Positions 39,235 through 47,748 of a stretch of 64,000 bases of DNA are shown here, in pieces. Source of the DNA: Nitrospira sp. CR1.2 (GTDB lineage Bacteria; Nitrospirota; Nitrospiria; Nitrospirales; Nitrospiraceae); contig WIAG01000011.1 of NCBI GenBank assembly GCA_014055495.1, forward strand, positions 1 through 64,000, written 5' to 3'. Position 1 is the first letter of the stretch, and each line of letters starts with the position of its first letter. Position numbers and translations under genes: made by a program. The notes below the pieces were generated by a model. That model saw only the letters and a list, made by a program, of their open reading frames with translations, did no database searches and was not told the DNA's origin.

Positions 39235-40083
39235 ATGATACAGGTGCGTATGGAAAGACCGTATGAACCGGGCTCTTCCGAAGCAGGGAGTGAGCCGATT
39301 CGTGAGCCGCCTCTCAACCCTAAGGGGGGCAGGACGCTGATCGTCGATGCCCGCGATCCCCACGCGTACCTCCGCCCGAGCGCGGCGCTGAACGATGCCG
39401 GGGACAACGACCAGATCTTCATCCGCCCCGGGGTCTACGAGGATAAGGTGTTTGTGGCCGATCGGCCCGTGCGGCTCATTGGGGCCGGTCGGGATCACGT
39501 CCAGATTTACAGCCGTCGGGGAGGACCGCTGTATGTGCAGCGAGTGCCCAGTGGCATCATTATGGGGATCACATTCCGGTACGTGGGCAGTGACCAGCAT
39601 TCAGCCATGAACGTGCTGGATTCGGTGTGTACCGTCACCCAGTGCCGGGCGACCGAAGGCGTGTTGTCCGGGGTGGTCATCTATGGTCCTGAAACCCGTG
39701 CGATCTTTGTCGACAACGAAGTCTGTTACAACCGGGAGTCCGGCATCTTTGTGTTTGCGGGCGCCCAGCCGCGCGTGGCCGACAACCGATGTTTCGGCAA
39801 CCATCATTTCGGGATAGCCGTGCGAGATCCCGGAAGCCATCCGGACTGTGTGCGCAATGTTTGTGACGCCAACATGCTGAGCGGTATCCTGCTCTTCCAC
39901 CATGCAGAGGCGCTGTTGTTGGGTAATACCTGCCGCGACAATCAGCACTGGGGGCTTGTGATGACACCGGATACGCATCCGACGCCGTCGCATGACGAGT
40001 TGGTGAGCGCGAACATGTTTCAACAGAATCCCCGAGGTTCCCTCGTTGTGACGGAGCAGCCGCTTGCCGAGATCGGGCGGTAG
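39235..40083 (+). CDS. right-handed parallel beta-helix repeat protein (NosD/PbH1-like)
   Basis: The 282-residue protein has a DAxDPHAYLRPSAAL-like opening (here DARDPHAYLRPSAALNDAGD), then a run of beta-helix coils with NEVCYNRESGIFVFAGAQP, NHHFGIAVRD and NMLSGILLFHHAEALLLGN, typical of PbH1 repeats (about 85-270). Such proteins are often carbohydrate-active or scaffold-like. No signal peptide is seen, so it may be cytoplasmic. An alternative ATG lies at 39250. Function unknown. Confidence 0.8.
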   Translation: MIQVRMERPYEPGSSEAGSEPIREPPLNPKGGRTLIVDARDPHAYLRPSAALNDAGDNDQIFIRPGVYEDKVFVADRPVRLIGAGRDHVQIYSRRGGPLYVQRVPSGIIMGITFRYVGSDQHSAMNVLDSVCTVTQCRATEGVLSGVVIYGPETRAIFVDNEVCYNRESGIFVFAGAQPRVADNRCFGNHHFGIAVRDPGSHPDCVRNVCDANMLSGILLFHHAEALLLGNTCRDNQHWGLVMTPDTHPTPSHDELVSANMFQQNPRGSLVVTEQPLAEIGR

Positions 40084-40135
40084 AAGTGCGGTGCCTGTGA
40101 GGCACAGGAAGGGGAGGAGCGCAGAATGCCGATGG

Positions 40136-41068
40136 CTAGGGTCGCGACGCGGGCGTGCTCGATGGGGAGCGCCCGGCTGGTGCATGAAATTGAAACCGCC
40201 CTCCGCCTTGCTGCTTGGCGGCATACATGGCTTTGTCCGCATGCCTGAGCAGTTCGTCGATATCGTCGTCATCGGCCGGGTAGAGCGTGATGCCGATACT
40301 CACACCGATGGAGAGTTGATGCGGCCCGATCTGAAACGGGGAACCGATCGACTCCACGATCCGTTTCGCGACCACCAAGACATCGCCTTCGCCTGAAATG
40401 CCTTCCAGGATCGCGGTGAATTCATCGCCGCCCATGCGCGCGACGGTATCGACTTCGCGCACGGAGTCCAGCAATCGCGCGGAGACTTCCTTCAGCAGCT
40501 GGTCGCCGATATCGTGCCCAAGGCTGTCGTTGACGGCCTTGAAACGATCGAGGTCGAGCAGCATGACGGCCAGGGGCTGATCCTTCCGCTTGCTGCGCGC
40601 CATTGCGTGGAAGAGCCGGTCACGAAACAGGGGGCGGTTGATCAGTCCGGTGAGCTGGTCATGTTGCGCGAGATAGGTCAGCTGCTCCTGCGCCCTCTTC
40701 CGCTCAATCGCATACAGAATCGAGCGCGCAAGAAACTCGGTTCCGCCGTCCCCTTTGACCAGATAATCCTGCGCACCGTGTTGGAGGGCTTGCAGCGCAA
40801 GCGGGTGGTCATCATGCCCGCTTAGTACCACGACCGGCACGTCGGGGCTGGTTGCCAAGACCTGGGTGACCGTGCTGAGTCCGTGGGTGTCGGGGAGCGA
40901 GAGATCGAGCAGTACGGCGTCGAACCGGCCGCGACCCAGTGTGACGAGTCCGTCCGACAACGTGGCGGTATGGGTGATCTCGAACTGATTGAGGGACCAC
41001 TCGGCGAGGAGGTCCTGCGTGAGTTGGGCATCCACGGCATTGTCCTCGACCAGCAGCAGTCTGATCAT
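40136..41068 (-). CDS. response regulator with diguanylate cyclase output (REC-GGDEF)
   Basis: The 310-residue protein has a receiver domain (about 1-120; phospho-acceptor Asp55 in LLDLSLPD) and a GGDEF domain (about 130-300). The active site GGDEF (213-217) is intact, with the product-inhibition site RxxD (204-207) five residues before it. It should make c-di-GMP when phosphorylated, with feedback control. I chose the ATG at 41068. No histidine kinase adjoins; a PilZ protein at 30.6-31.1 kb is a possible receptor. Confidence 0.94.
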   Translation of the reverse strand: MIRLLLVEDNAVDAQLTQDLLAEWSLNQFEITHTATLSDGLVTLGRGRFDAVLLDLSLPDTHGLSTVTQVLATSPDVPVVVLSGHDDHPLALQALQHGAQDYLVKGDGGTEFLARSILYAIERKRAQEQLTYLAQHDQLTGLINRPLFRDRLFHAMARSKRKDQPLAVMLLDLDRFKAVNDSLGHDIGDQLLKEVSARLLDSVREVDTVARMGGDEFTAILEGISGEGDVLVVAKRIVESIGSPFQIGPHQLSIGVSIGITLYPADDDDIDELLRHADKAMYAAKQQGGGRFQFHAPAGRSPSSTPASRP

Positions 41069-41628
41069 AAAGCAGTGCCCATACACAGGCAGAAGGCAGC
41101 CGTAGAAATCCCACGGTGTGAGGTCACGGTATGCTCGCGGACCATGCGGGTGAACAGCCTAGAGAAGAGTGTCGTCATCGTAGGTCGAATGGAGCCTGCC
41201 CGCAAGTCGCGAGAATGCCGGCTCTGTTGCACGTCGCGCATGAATGGTGACTGGGTTCGGGCGATTCTAGCACGTCGGTTTCAACCTTCAAACAAGAGCC
41301 TGATTCCGCGTGGTGGCGTTCCTGTCCGGCCAACTGCTTCAATCTGACATCGTTTGGATTCCACCTTCGATGACCGTCACGCCATAACGGTGAAAAACAA
41401 GCTCCTGGTCAAAATTCGGCCGTATTGTGGCCAAAAACGGCTCGCCTCGCTCCGCGGTCTGTCCAGGCGCAGTCCATGGCAACAGGAGCTAAACCTATGA
41501 AGAGGTTGGAGATGGGCGTTTTTGTACACCGTCAGGCGGTGGCACAACATCTGCGGGAGTACGGTTCGTTCTCGAGGTGCCGGGGCGCCTGCAGGGCGCA
41601 ATACGCTGCGGGAGAAATGGGAGGGAGT
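41069..41628. other. 560-base divergent region between cyclase and transglycosylase genes
   Basis: No separate gene is supported. A short hairpin (GGCCGTATTGTGGCC) lies around 41419-41433. An AGGAG followed by an ATG at 41497 could start a longer, in-frame form of the transglycosylase. I looked for a c-di-GMP riboswitch because of the neighbouring cyclase and did not find its conserved core. Confidence 0.4.
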
Positions 41629-42393
41629 ATGGACCACACGCGATGTGTTTCGAATGAGCCGGATCTCACGACTATGGAGCCGCGCGAGGCCGGAGATCGG
41701 GTATCTGTCGCCTGGGCGATCCCTCTGGCGATTGCGAGTGCGCTGGTCGTCGGAGAGTCAGCGTCTGCCGAGAGTGAGATCTATGGATATGTGGGGGCAA
41801 ACGGCGTGTTTGAAATGACGAATGTTCTGAGCGATGGGCGGTTTCGCCCGGCTGATTCCCAGACGCGCCGATTGGCGCACCGGGTGTCGGTGGCGGAAGT
41901 GGAAGAAGCCGTGGAGCGGTACGCGCGGCAGTTCCACCTCCATCCGGCCCTGCTCCTGGCCGTGATCAAGGCCGAGTCGGACTTCAACCCAACGGTCATT
42001 TCTAGAGCGGGCGCGGTGGGGTTGATGCAATTGATTCCTGAGACGGCGATTCGGCACGGGGTGCGCAACTTGTACGACACCGGCGACAATATCCGCGGCG
42101 GGGCGCGGCACCTGCGCTATTTGCTGGATCGCTTCAACGGCAACGTACGGTTGGCCGTGGCTGCGTACAATGCCGGAGAACGACGAGTCGAGCGATATCG
42201 TGCCATCCCGCCGTATCAAGAAACCCGAGACTACGTTCGGAAAGTGATGATCTACTATAAGAATTTCCGTGGGGACTATCAGGTCAGCCCTGCAAAGGCG
42301 GTGTTGCTGGCCATGCATCACAAGCCGCTCCAACTTACACTGTTCTCTGCTCCCGCCGATCTTGGGAGCCCTCGGCCTATTCCAAGGAAGTAA
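41629..42393 (+). CDS. lytic transglycosylase (SLT domain)
   Basis: The 254-residue periplasmic enzyme cleaves peptidoglycan glycan strands to 1,6-anhydro-MurNAc ends. A signal-like hydrophobic segment (VAWAIPLAIASALVV, about 31-45) is followed by the SLT domain with catalytic Glu in IKAESDFNPTVISRAG, GLMQLIPETA and AVAAYNAGERRV. I chose the ATG at 41629 behind GGGAGGGA; an ATG at 41497 with AGGAG upstream would add 44 residues. Products would feed AnmK. Confidence 0.92.
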   Translation: MDHTRCVSNEPDLTTMEPREAGDRVSVAWAIPLAIASALVVGESASAESEIYGYVGANGVFEMTNVLSDGRFRPADSQTRRLAHRVSVAEVEEAVERYARQFHLHPALLLAVIKAESDFNPTVISRAGAVGLMQLIPETAIRHGVRNLYDTGDNIRGGARHLRYLLDRFNGNVRLAVAAYNAGERRVERYRAIPPYQETRDYVRKVMIYYKNFRGDYQVSPAKAVLLAMHHKPLQLTLFSAPADLGSPRPIPRK

Positions 42394-42848
42394 TGCACGA
42401 AGAACTGCCTCCGAATTCAGCACGGGTTGAACCGAGCCCACGACGTGAGACGGAAGGATTGGAGCAGGCGTTTGCAGTTCATGTGCGGGAGGACATGGCC
42501 CGAAACGCGTGGCGGAAAAAGGGAATGCGAACTTTGCTCGCAGCATTCATGAACACTTCTGCTGCACTCGCCGATCCGCTGTTCCGACAAGCCTGCGGCC
42601 GGCGGGCTCGCCCTTCGGACCGGCCGCCTCACCGATTCGGCGGCGCGCACAGACGTGACGCTCTTTCTTCATCGCGCCGTGCGCCCGCGCCGTACTGCAC
42701 GAATACGCCTCGGGACCCCACGGCTCCGCGCGCCGGTTTCGCGACGAACCGTCATGAGTCATGCGGGTTAGCACGATCGGCTTCTCACACGCGCGTCGAG
42801 GCCGGCGTTGACACTGGTGCAAGTGGTTCAAAGAGAAGTGAGAGGGGT
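42394..42848. other. 455-base GC-rich region without a supported gene
   Basis: Between the transglycosylase stop and the initiator tRNA. It contains an inverted repeat GCGGCCGG (42596-42603) / CCGGCCGC (42621-42628). Open frames on both strands run through it, one continuing across the tRNA, and none has a recognisable domain. Confidence 0.5.
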
Positions 42849-42925
<77 letters not shown>

Positions 42926-42930
42926 ACCGG

Positions 42931-42960
42931 ATACTAACAGGCAGGTGAAACGAGAGTCAA
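42931..42960 (-). promoter_or_regulatory. possible promoter of tRNA-fMet
   Basis: On the minus strand TTGACT (42955-42960), an 18-base spacer and TAGTAT (42931-42936) precede the tRNA. The -10 is very close to the mature 5' end, so the exact start is uncertain. Confidence 0.45.
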
Positions 42961-43012
42961 GAAAGCGGCCGCGAGAATTGCATTCGCGAAGTGAGAATGA
43001 TAAAGCCAGAGC

Positions 43013-43963
43013 ATGCGCATCGTATTTATGGGAACCCCCGACTTTGCCGTGCCCTCGTTGGAGGCATTGCTCAAGTCGGCCGACGAAGTGGTGGGGGTCG
43101 TCACCCAGCCGGATCGGCCGAAGGGGCGTGGGCAAGCGGTGATTCCTTCCCCTGTGAAAGTCGTCTGTCAGCGCGAAGGTATTCCCGTGTTGCAGCCCCT
43201 CAAGATGAAAGACCCCGCGTTCTTGGATGCGTTGCGCCAGTGGGCTCCTGATGTGATCGCAGTGACAGCCTTTGGCCGGATTTTGCCGCCGGTGATTTTG
43301 TCGCTTCCACCACTGGGTTGTATCAATGTGCACGGGTCGTTGCTGCCGAAGTATCGCGGGGCGGGCCCCGTGCAATGGGCTCTTATCAGAGGTGAACGAG
43401 AAACCGGCATCACGACGATGTTCATGGCCGAGGGGATGGACACCGGCGACATGTTGTTGCGCGAGACCGTAGAGATCCGCCCCGACGATACCGCCGGCAC
43501 GCTGGCTCCTCGCCTCGCCGAGGTAGGCGGGCGGTTGCTGGTTGAGACCCTGCGGCGCCTCAAGGCAGGGACGCTCACTCCGGAACGACAGGATGATGCG
43601 CAGGCGACCCTGGCGCCGCTGCTCAAGAAGGAAGATGGGTTGATCGACTGGACGTTGACGGCCACGGAGATCGCCAATCGCGTCCGTGGGTTGTCTCCTT
43701 GGCCCGGCGCCTATACCTTCGTGAACGGGGAGCGCTGGACGCTGTGGCGTGTTCAGGCCGGCGACGAATCGACCGGAGCCACTCCCGGGACCGTCACCAA
43801 GGTTGCCAAAGACCGAGTTGAGGTCGCGACCGGTGGCGGGACCATTCACATCATGGACGTTCAACCCTCCAACAGCCGGCGCATGACGATGGCGCAGTAT
43901 TTGGCAGGCCATCGGTTACCTGAAGGTCTCAGTTTGCAGGCCGCTCCGCCGCCGGCGGGATGA
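43013..43963 (+). CDS. fmt: methionyl-tRNA formyltransferase
   Basis: It formylates Met-tRNA-fMet. The 316 residues start MRIVFMGTPDFAVPSLEALL and include the folate-binding HGSLLPKYRGAGPVQWALI (about 108-126) and a C-terminal OB-like domain. It heads the string fmt-rsmB-rpe-pheS-pheT and sits beside its substrate tRNA gene. Confidence 0.97.
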   Translation: MRIVFMGTPDFAVPSLEALLKSADEVVGVVTQPDRPKGRGQAVIPSPVKVVCQREGIPVLQPLKMKDPAFLDALRQWAPDVIAVTAFGRILPPVILSLPPLGCINVHGSLLPKYRGAGPVQWALIRGERETGITTMFMAEGMDTGDMLLRETVEIRPDDTAGTLAPRLAEVGGRLLVETLRRLKAGTLTPERQDDAQATLAPLLKKEDGLIDWTLTATEIANRVRGLSPWPGAYTFVNGERWTLWRVQAGDESTGATPGTVTKVAKDRVEVATGGGTIHIMDVQPSNSRRMTMAQYLAGHRLPEGLSLQAAPPPAG

Positions 43964-44021
43964 GTATGCGCGCAGCATTCCCGCGCCGCTGCGCCTTCCC
44001 CCGCGATCGATCATTCTACCC

Positions 44022-45464
44022 ATGGCTCCTGATCCACAATTACCACAGCCGATTGACGCCGCGTCCAGGGGACGCCGTGCCGCCATGAAGGCACTCATGG
44101 CAATCGAGAAGGCCGAACAGATGAGCGAAGAGCTCTTCGATCAGGTCTCGTCTGCCGCCTCGTTGGACCAGCGGGATCGGGCTTTCATGGTCGAGCTCAC
44201 GCGTGGGGTATTGCGATATCGGGCGACGCTTGATTGGCGGCTGGGCCTCGTGGCGGATCGGCGGATCGCGAAACTGCCCATCCTCGTCCAGACAGCTCTC
44301 CGGTTAGGCGCGTACCAACTGCTGTATCTGGATCGAGTCCCGGATTCGGCTGCCGTCAATGAATCGGTGCGTTTGATCAAGCAACAGAGTCGCCGTCTCG
44401 GGCGAGACTGGAGCGGCTTCGTGAACGCCGTGCTCAGGGCTCTACTGCGATCGCCTGAACCGGCCTGGCCGGATGTGGCGCAGGACCCGGTGACGTCCTT
44501 CAGCGTGCGGTATTCCTGTCCGGTCTGGTTGGTCGAGCGATGGTGTCGTGATTGGGGCGTCGAACGGGCCGAGGTTTTGTGCCGTGCCACGGTGGAGATG
44601 CCTCCGCTGACGCTTCGAGTGAATCGGCTCCGAACCTCGCGCGGCGCACTGCTGGCGGAACTGGCTGCGGCCGACGTAGACGCCGGCCCGACGTCGATCA
44701 GTGAGGTAGGCATTCAGCTGGCTCGCGCTATTTCGGTCGCAGATCTTCCGGGATATGCGGCGGGACATTTTTATGTCGAAGATGAGGCGGGCCAACTCAT
44801 TCCGTTGCTCCTGGACGTCCAACCGGGACAGCGGGTGCTCGACGCTTGTGCGGCGCCGGGAGGGAAAACGACGCACGTGGCGGCGTTAATGGACAATCGG
44901 GGTACTATCGTCGCCGTCGATCGGTCTGCCGTACGGCTGGATCTGGTGATGCAGAACTGCCGGCGCCTCGGGGTGAACATCGTCACGCCTCTCGTGGGTG
45001 ACATGCGTGCGCTGATTCAGGAAGAGGCGGCATCGGGGGCAGGGGGGTCGACCGGTGCGGCGCGCGCATCGGTGTCGTTGAGAGCGTTCGATCGCATTCT
45101 CCTCGACGCACCCTGCAGCGGGTTGGGAGTGTTACGCCGTCATTCCGACGGCAAGTGGCACAAAACGCCGGAGATCATTGCGCACCATCGAGTGGCGCAG
45201 ATGGACTTGCTTGCGGAGACGAGTCGTCTCTTGCGGCCCGGCGGGGTGTTGGTCTATAGTACCTGCTCGATCGAGCCGGAAGAAACCGAATCGATCATCG
45301 ACGAGTTTTGTCAGTCTCATCGCGAGTTTCAGCGTGAGTCGGCCGCGCCTTGGTTGCCCCCAGCCGGTCTGCCGTTCGTGACCCCTCGAGGGGATCTCTC
45401 TACGATGGCGAACATGAACAAGATGGATGCGTTTTTTGCCGCTCGCGTGCGGAGGAGCGAATGA
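44022..45464 (+). CDS. rsmB: 16S rRNA (cytosine967-C5)-methyltransferase
   Basis: The 480-residue protein has an N-terminal NusB-like domain (about 10-150) and a C-terminal SAM-dependent domain with LDACAAPGGKTTHVAAL, the catalytic DAPCSGLGVLRR and the YSTCSIEPEE motif. A Gly/Ala-rich insertion lies before the catalytic motif. It overlaps the first possible rpe start. Confidence 0.95.
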   Translation: MAPDPQLPQPIDAASRGRRAAMKALMAIEKAEQMSEELFDQVSSAASLDQRDRAFMVELTRGVLRYRATLDWRLGLVADRRIAKLPILVQTALRLGAYQLLYLDRVPDSAAVNESVRLIKQQSRRLGRDWSGFVNAVLRALLRSPEPAWPDVAQDPVTSFSVRYSCPVWLVERWCRDWGVERAEVLCRATVEMPPLTLRVNRLRTSRGALLAELAAADVDAGPTSISEVGIQLARAISVADLPGYAAGHFYVEDEAGQLIPLLLDVQPGQRVLDACAAPGGKTTHVAALMDNRGTIVAVDRSAVRLDLVMQNCRRLGVNIVTPLVGDMRALIQEEAASGAGGSTGAARASVSLRAFDRILLDAPCSGLGVLRRHSDGKWHKTPEIIAHHRVAQMDLLAETSRLLRPGGVLVYSTCSIEPEETESIIDEFCQSHREFQRESAAPWLPPAGLPFVTPRGDLSTMANMNKMDAFFAARVRRSE

Positions 45465-46165
45465 TGATGGGGCGGACCGTACGTATTGCCCCCTCTATAC
45501 TGTCGGCTGACTTTGCCCGTCTGGCCGAAGAGGTCTCGCGAGTGGAGGCGGCGGGCGCCGACTGGTTGCACATCGATGTGATGGATGGCCACTTTGTTCC
45601 CAACCTCACCGTCGGGCCGCCGATCGTGGACGCGCTGCGGAAGGTGACGACGCTCCCGCTAGATGTCCATCTCATGATGACGAATCCGGATGCGTTCATC
45701 GTGGAATTTGCCGAAGCGGGAGCGGATTATCTCACGGTGCATGTGGAGACCTGTCCTCACCTGCATCGGACGGTTCAGTCGATCAAGGAGCGAGGTGTGA
45801 AGGCTGGCGTCACGTTAAACCCCGCCACGCCGGCTGTAACCCTGTCGGAAATCGTGCGTGATGCCGATCTGATCCTCATCATGTCTGTGAATCCGGGATT
45901 CGGCGGACAAAAATTTATTCCCTCGTCGCTCCAAAAGATTGCCGAGGTTCGTGGGTTGATCGACCGCACGCGCAGCCATGCGCTTTTGGAGGTCGATGGC
46001 GGGGTGAAGCCGGACAATGCAGATGCGATTCTTGCGGCAGGTGCGGACGTGTTGGTGGCGGGATCCGCTGTATTTTCCGGTGATGACTATGCTGCCGCCA
46101 TTACCGCGTTGCGGGCCGGGCATGCACCTGCTGCTCGAACGGCGAGAATTGCCGCTACCCGATGA
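45461..46165 (+). CDS. rpe: ribulose-phosphate 3-epimerase
   Basis: It interconverts ribulose- and xylulose-5-phosphate. The TIM-barrel motifs HIDVMDGHFVPNLTVG, SVNPGFGGQKFI and EVDGGVKPDN are intact. Three consecutive ATGs (45461, 45464, 45467) follow GGAGGAGCGA; the first overlaps the rsmB stop (ATGA). About 234 residues. Its stop overlaps pheS by four bases. Confidence 0.96.
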   Translation: MMMGRTVRIAPSILSADFARLAEEVSRVEAAGADWLHIDVMDGHFVPNLTVGPPIVDALRKVTTLPLDVHLMMTNPDAFIVEFAEAGADYLTVHVETCPHLHRTVQSIKERGVKAGVTLNPATPAVTLSEIVRDADLILIMSVNPGFGGQKFIPSSLQKIAEVRGLIDRTRSHALLEVDGGVKPDNADAILAAGADVLVAGSAVFSGDDYAAAITALRAGHAPAARTARIAATR

Positions 46166-47739
46166 GCGAAGAGGGCCAGACCGCACCCCCATTCATGGAT
46201 AACCTTCATCCCCTCGAAAGCAAAGTGCTGCTGGCGTTAGTCCCGCCGCAGAGTGCCCCTCCGACACTTGATCAGCTTGCCTCGTCCACCGGGTTAGAGC
46301 CGTCGCAGTTGAGTATGGCTGTGGAATGGCTCTTGGCCAAATCCCTGATTGCCGTGCACGCTGAAACGACGGCATACATTGCCTCGCTGACAGCGACCGG
46401 GGAAGTGTTTTTCGACCAGGCTGCGCCGATCGAACGTGTGCTCTCGGCGGCTCGGGAGGCCGGGCAGACTGGGAGGCGGCTGACGATTCAGGATATTCAG
46501 TCAAAGGAACAACTCGAACCCTCCGATGTGAGCAAGGCCGTTGGGACCCTCAAGAAAGAAGGGGCGATTCTCATCGTGCAGGGCGGCTGTATTGAAAGCA
46601 CCGGCCGCAACAGTGCCACGGCCGAAGCCATGCGGGCGTTATTGCAAGCATTACGGGACGGGCAACGGGACTTGGAGACGTTCGCCGAGCCACTCCGATC
46701 CGTGCTCCAGCAGCATGCAGTGAAGAGGGGGAATGCCCGGGAGCCTTTCCGTGTGGACGAACGGGTGACGCGGTCGTTCGTGTTGACGGATGCCGGCCGG
46801 AATGTCGCGGAGCGGTTGTCGCGCGACGGTGTGGCGGAGGAAGTCTCTCAGTTGACGCCGGAACTTCTCAAAGAGGGGGCGTGGAGGACGAAGCAGTTCC
46901 GGAAGTACACCATCAGTTTGCGGGCTCCGCGCATTGCGGCAGGGAAACGACATCCCTATCGTGAGTTTCTCGATCTCGTCAAACTCAAGCTGGTCAGCAT
47001 GGGGTTCCAGGAGATGCGGGGTACGCTCGTGGAGACCGAGTTCTGGAATATGGACGCGCTCTTCATGCCGCAATTCCACCCGGCTCGCGACATTCACGAC
47101 GTGTACTTCGTGAAGAATCCCACCCATGCCCGTGCTATCGCCGAGCCATATCTGACAAATGTCACGCAGGTCCACGAGAAAGGAACGGGGGCGAGCTCTA
47201 CCGGCTGGAGGTATCAGTTTGATGTGGAACGAGCCAAGCGCTTAGTGCTCCGCAGTCAGGGGACCGCTGTTTCGGCGCGCCGGCTGGCGGCGAATCCTTC
47301 CGTGCCCGGGAAATATTTTTCCATTGCACGCTGCTTCCGCTATGACCAGGTCGACGCCACCCACGCCACGGACTTTTTTCAGGTGGAAGGGATCGTCTTG
47401 GGGGCGGATATCAACTTTCGCACACTGTTAGGCCTGCTCAACCTGTTCGCGCGAGAAGTGGCCCAGGCCAAGGAAGTGAAATTTCTCCCGGCCTATTTCC
47501 CGTTCACCGAACCATCGGTCGAGATGCACGTGCGTCACCCGAAGCTCGGCTGGATGGAGCTGGGCGGTGCAGGATTGTTTCGTCCCGAGGTTACGACGCC
47601 GCTGGGCGTGTCGGTCCCGGTGATTGCCTGGGGGCTCGGGTTGGATCGGATGGCGATGGTGGCGCTGGGGATTCACGATATTCGCGATTTGTTCTCGGCG
47701 GACCTGGAGTTCATTCGCACCATGAGAGGAAGTTTTTAG
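46162..47739 (+). CDS. pheS: phenylalanyl-tRNA synthetase alpha subunit, archaeal/eukaryotic type
   Basis: It charges tRNA-Phe together with PheT. At 525 residues it is far longer than bacterial PheS (about 340) and has N-terminal winged-helix domains (about 10-180), as in archaeal and eukaryotic enzymes. Motif 2 regions FHPARDIHDVYFV and THATDFFQVEGIVLG are of the archaeal form. C-terminal GLGLDRMAMVALGI is motif 3. The start ATG overlaps the rpe stop (ATGA). Archaeal-type PheRS is known in spirochaetes through transfer; here it fits a similar history. Confidence 0.93.
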   Translation: MSEEGQTAPPFMDNLHPLESKVLLALVPPQSAPPTLDQLASSTGLEPSQLSMAVEWLLAKSLIAVHAETTAYIASLTATGEVFFDQAAPIERVLSAAREAGQTGRRLTIQDIQSKEQLEPSDVSKAVGTLKKEGAILIVQGGCIESTGRNSATAEAMRALLQALRDGQRDLETFAEPLRSVLQQHAVKRGNAREPFRVDERVTRSFVLTDAGRNVAERLSRDGVAEEVSQLTPELLKEGAWRTKQFRKYTISLRAPRIAAGKRHPYREFLDLVKLKLVSMGFQEMRGTLVETEFWNMDALFMPQFHPARDIHDVYFVKNPTHARAIAEPYLTNVTQVHEKGTGASSTGWRYQFDVERAKRLVLRSQGTAVSARRLAANPSVPGKYFSIARCFRYDQVDATHATDFFQVEGIVLGADINFRTLLGLLNLFAREVAQAKEVKFLPAYFPFTEPSVEMHVRHPKLGWMELGGAGLFRPEVTTPLGVSVPVIAWGLGLDRMAMVALGIHDIRDLFSADLEFIRTMRGSF

Positions 47740-47748
47740 GACGACAGT

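Noticed and set aside
41069-41628. c-di-GMP riboswitch before the lytic transglycosylase
   Set aside because: A diguanylate cyclase is adjacent, but the conserved GEMM core sequences are not visible on either strand.
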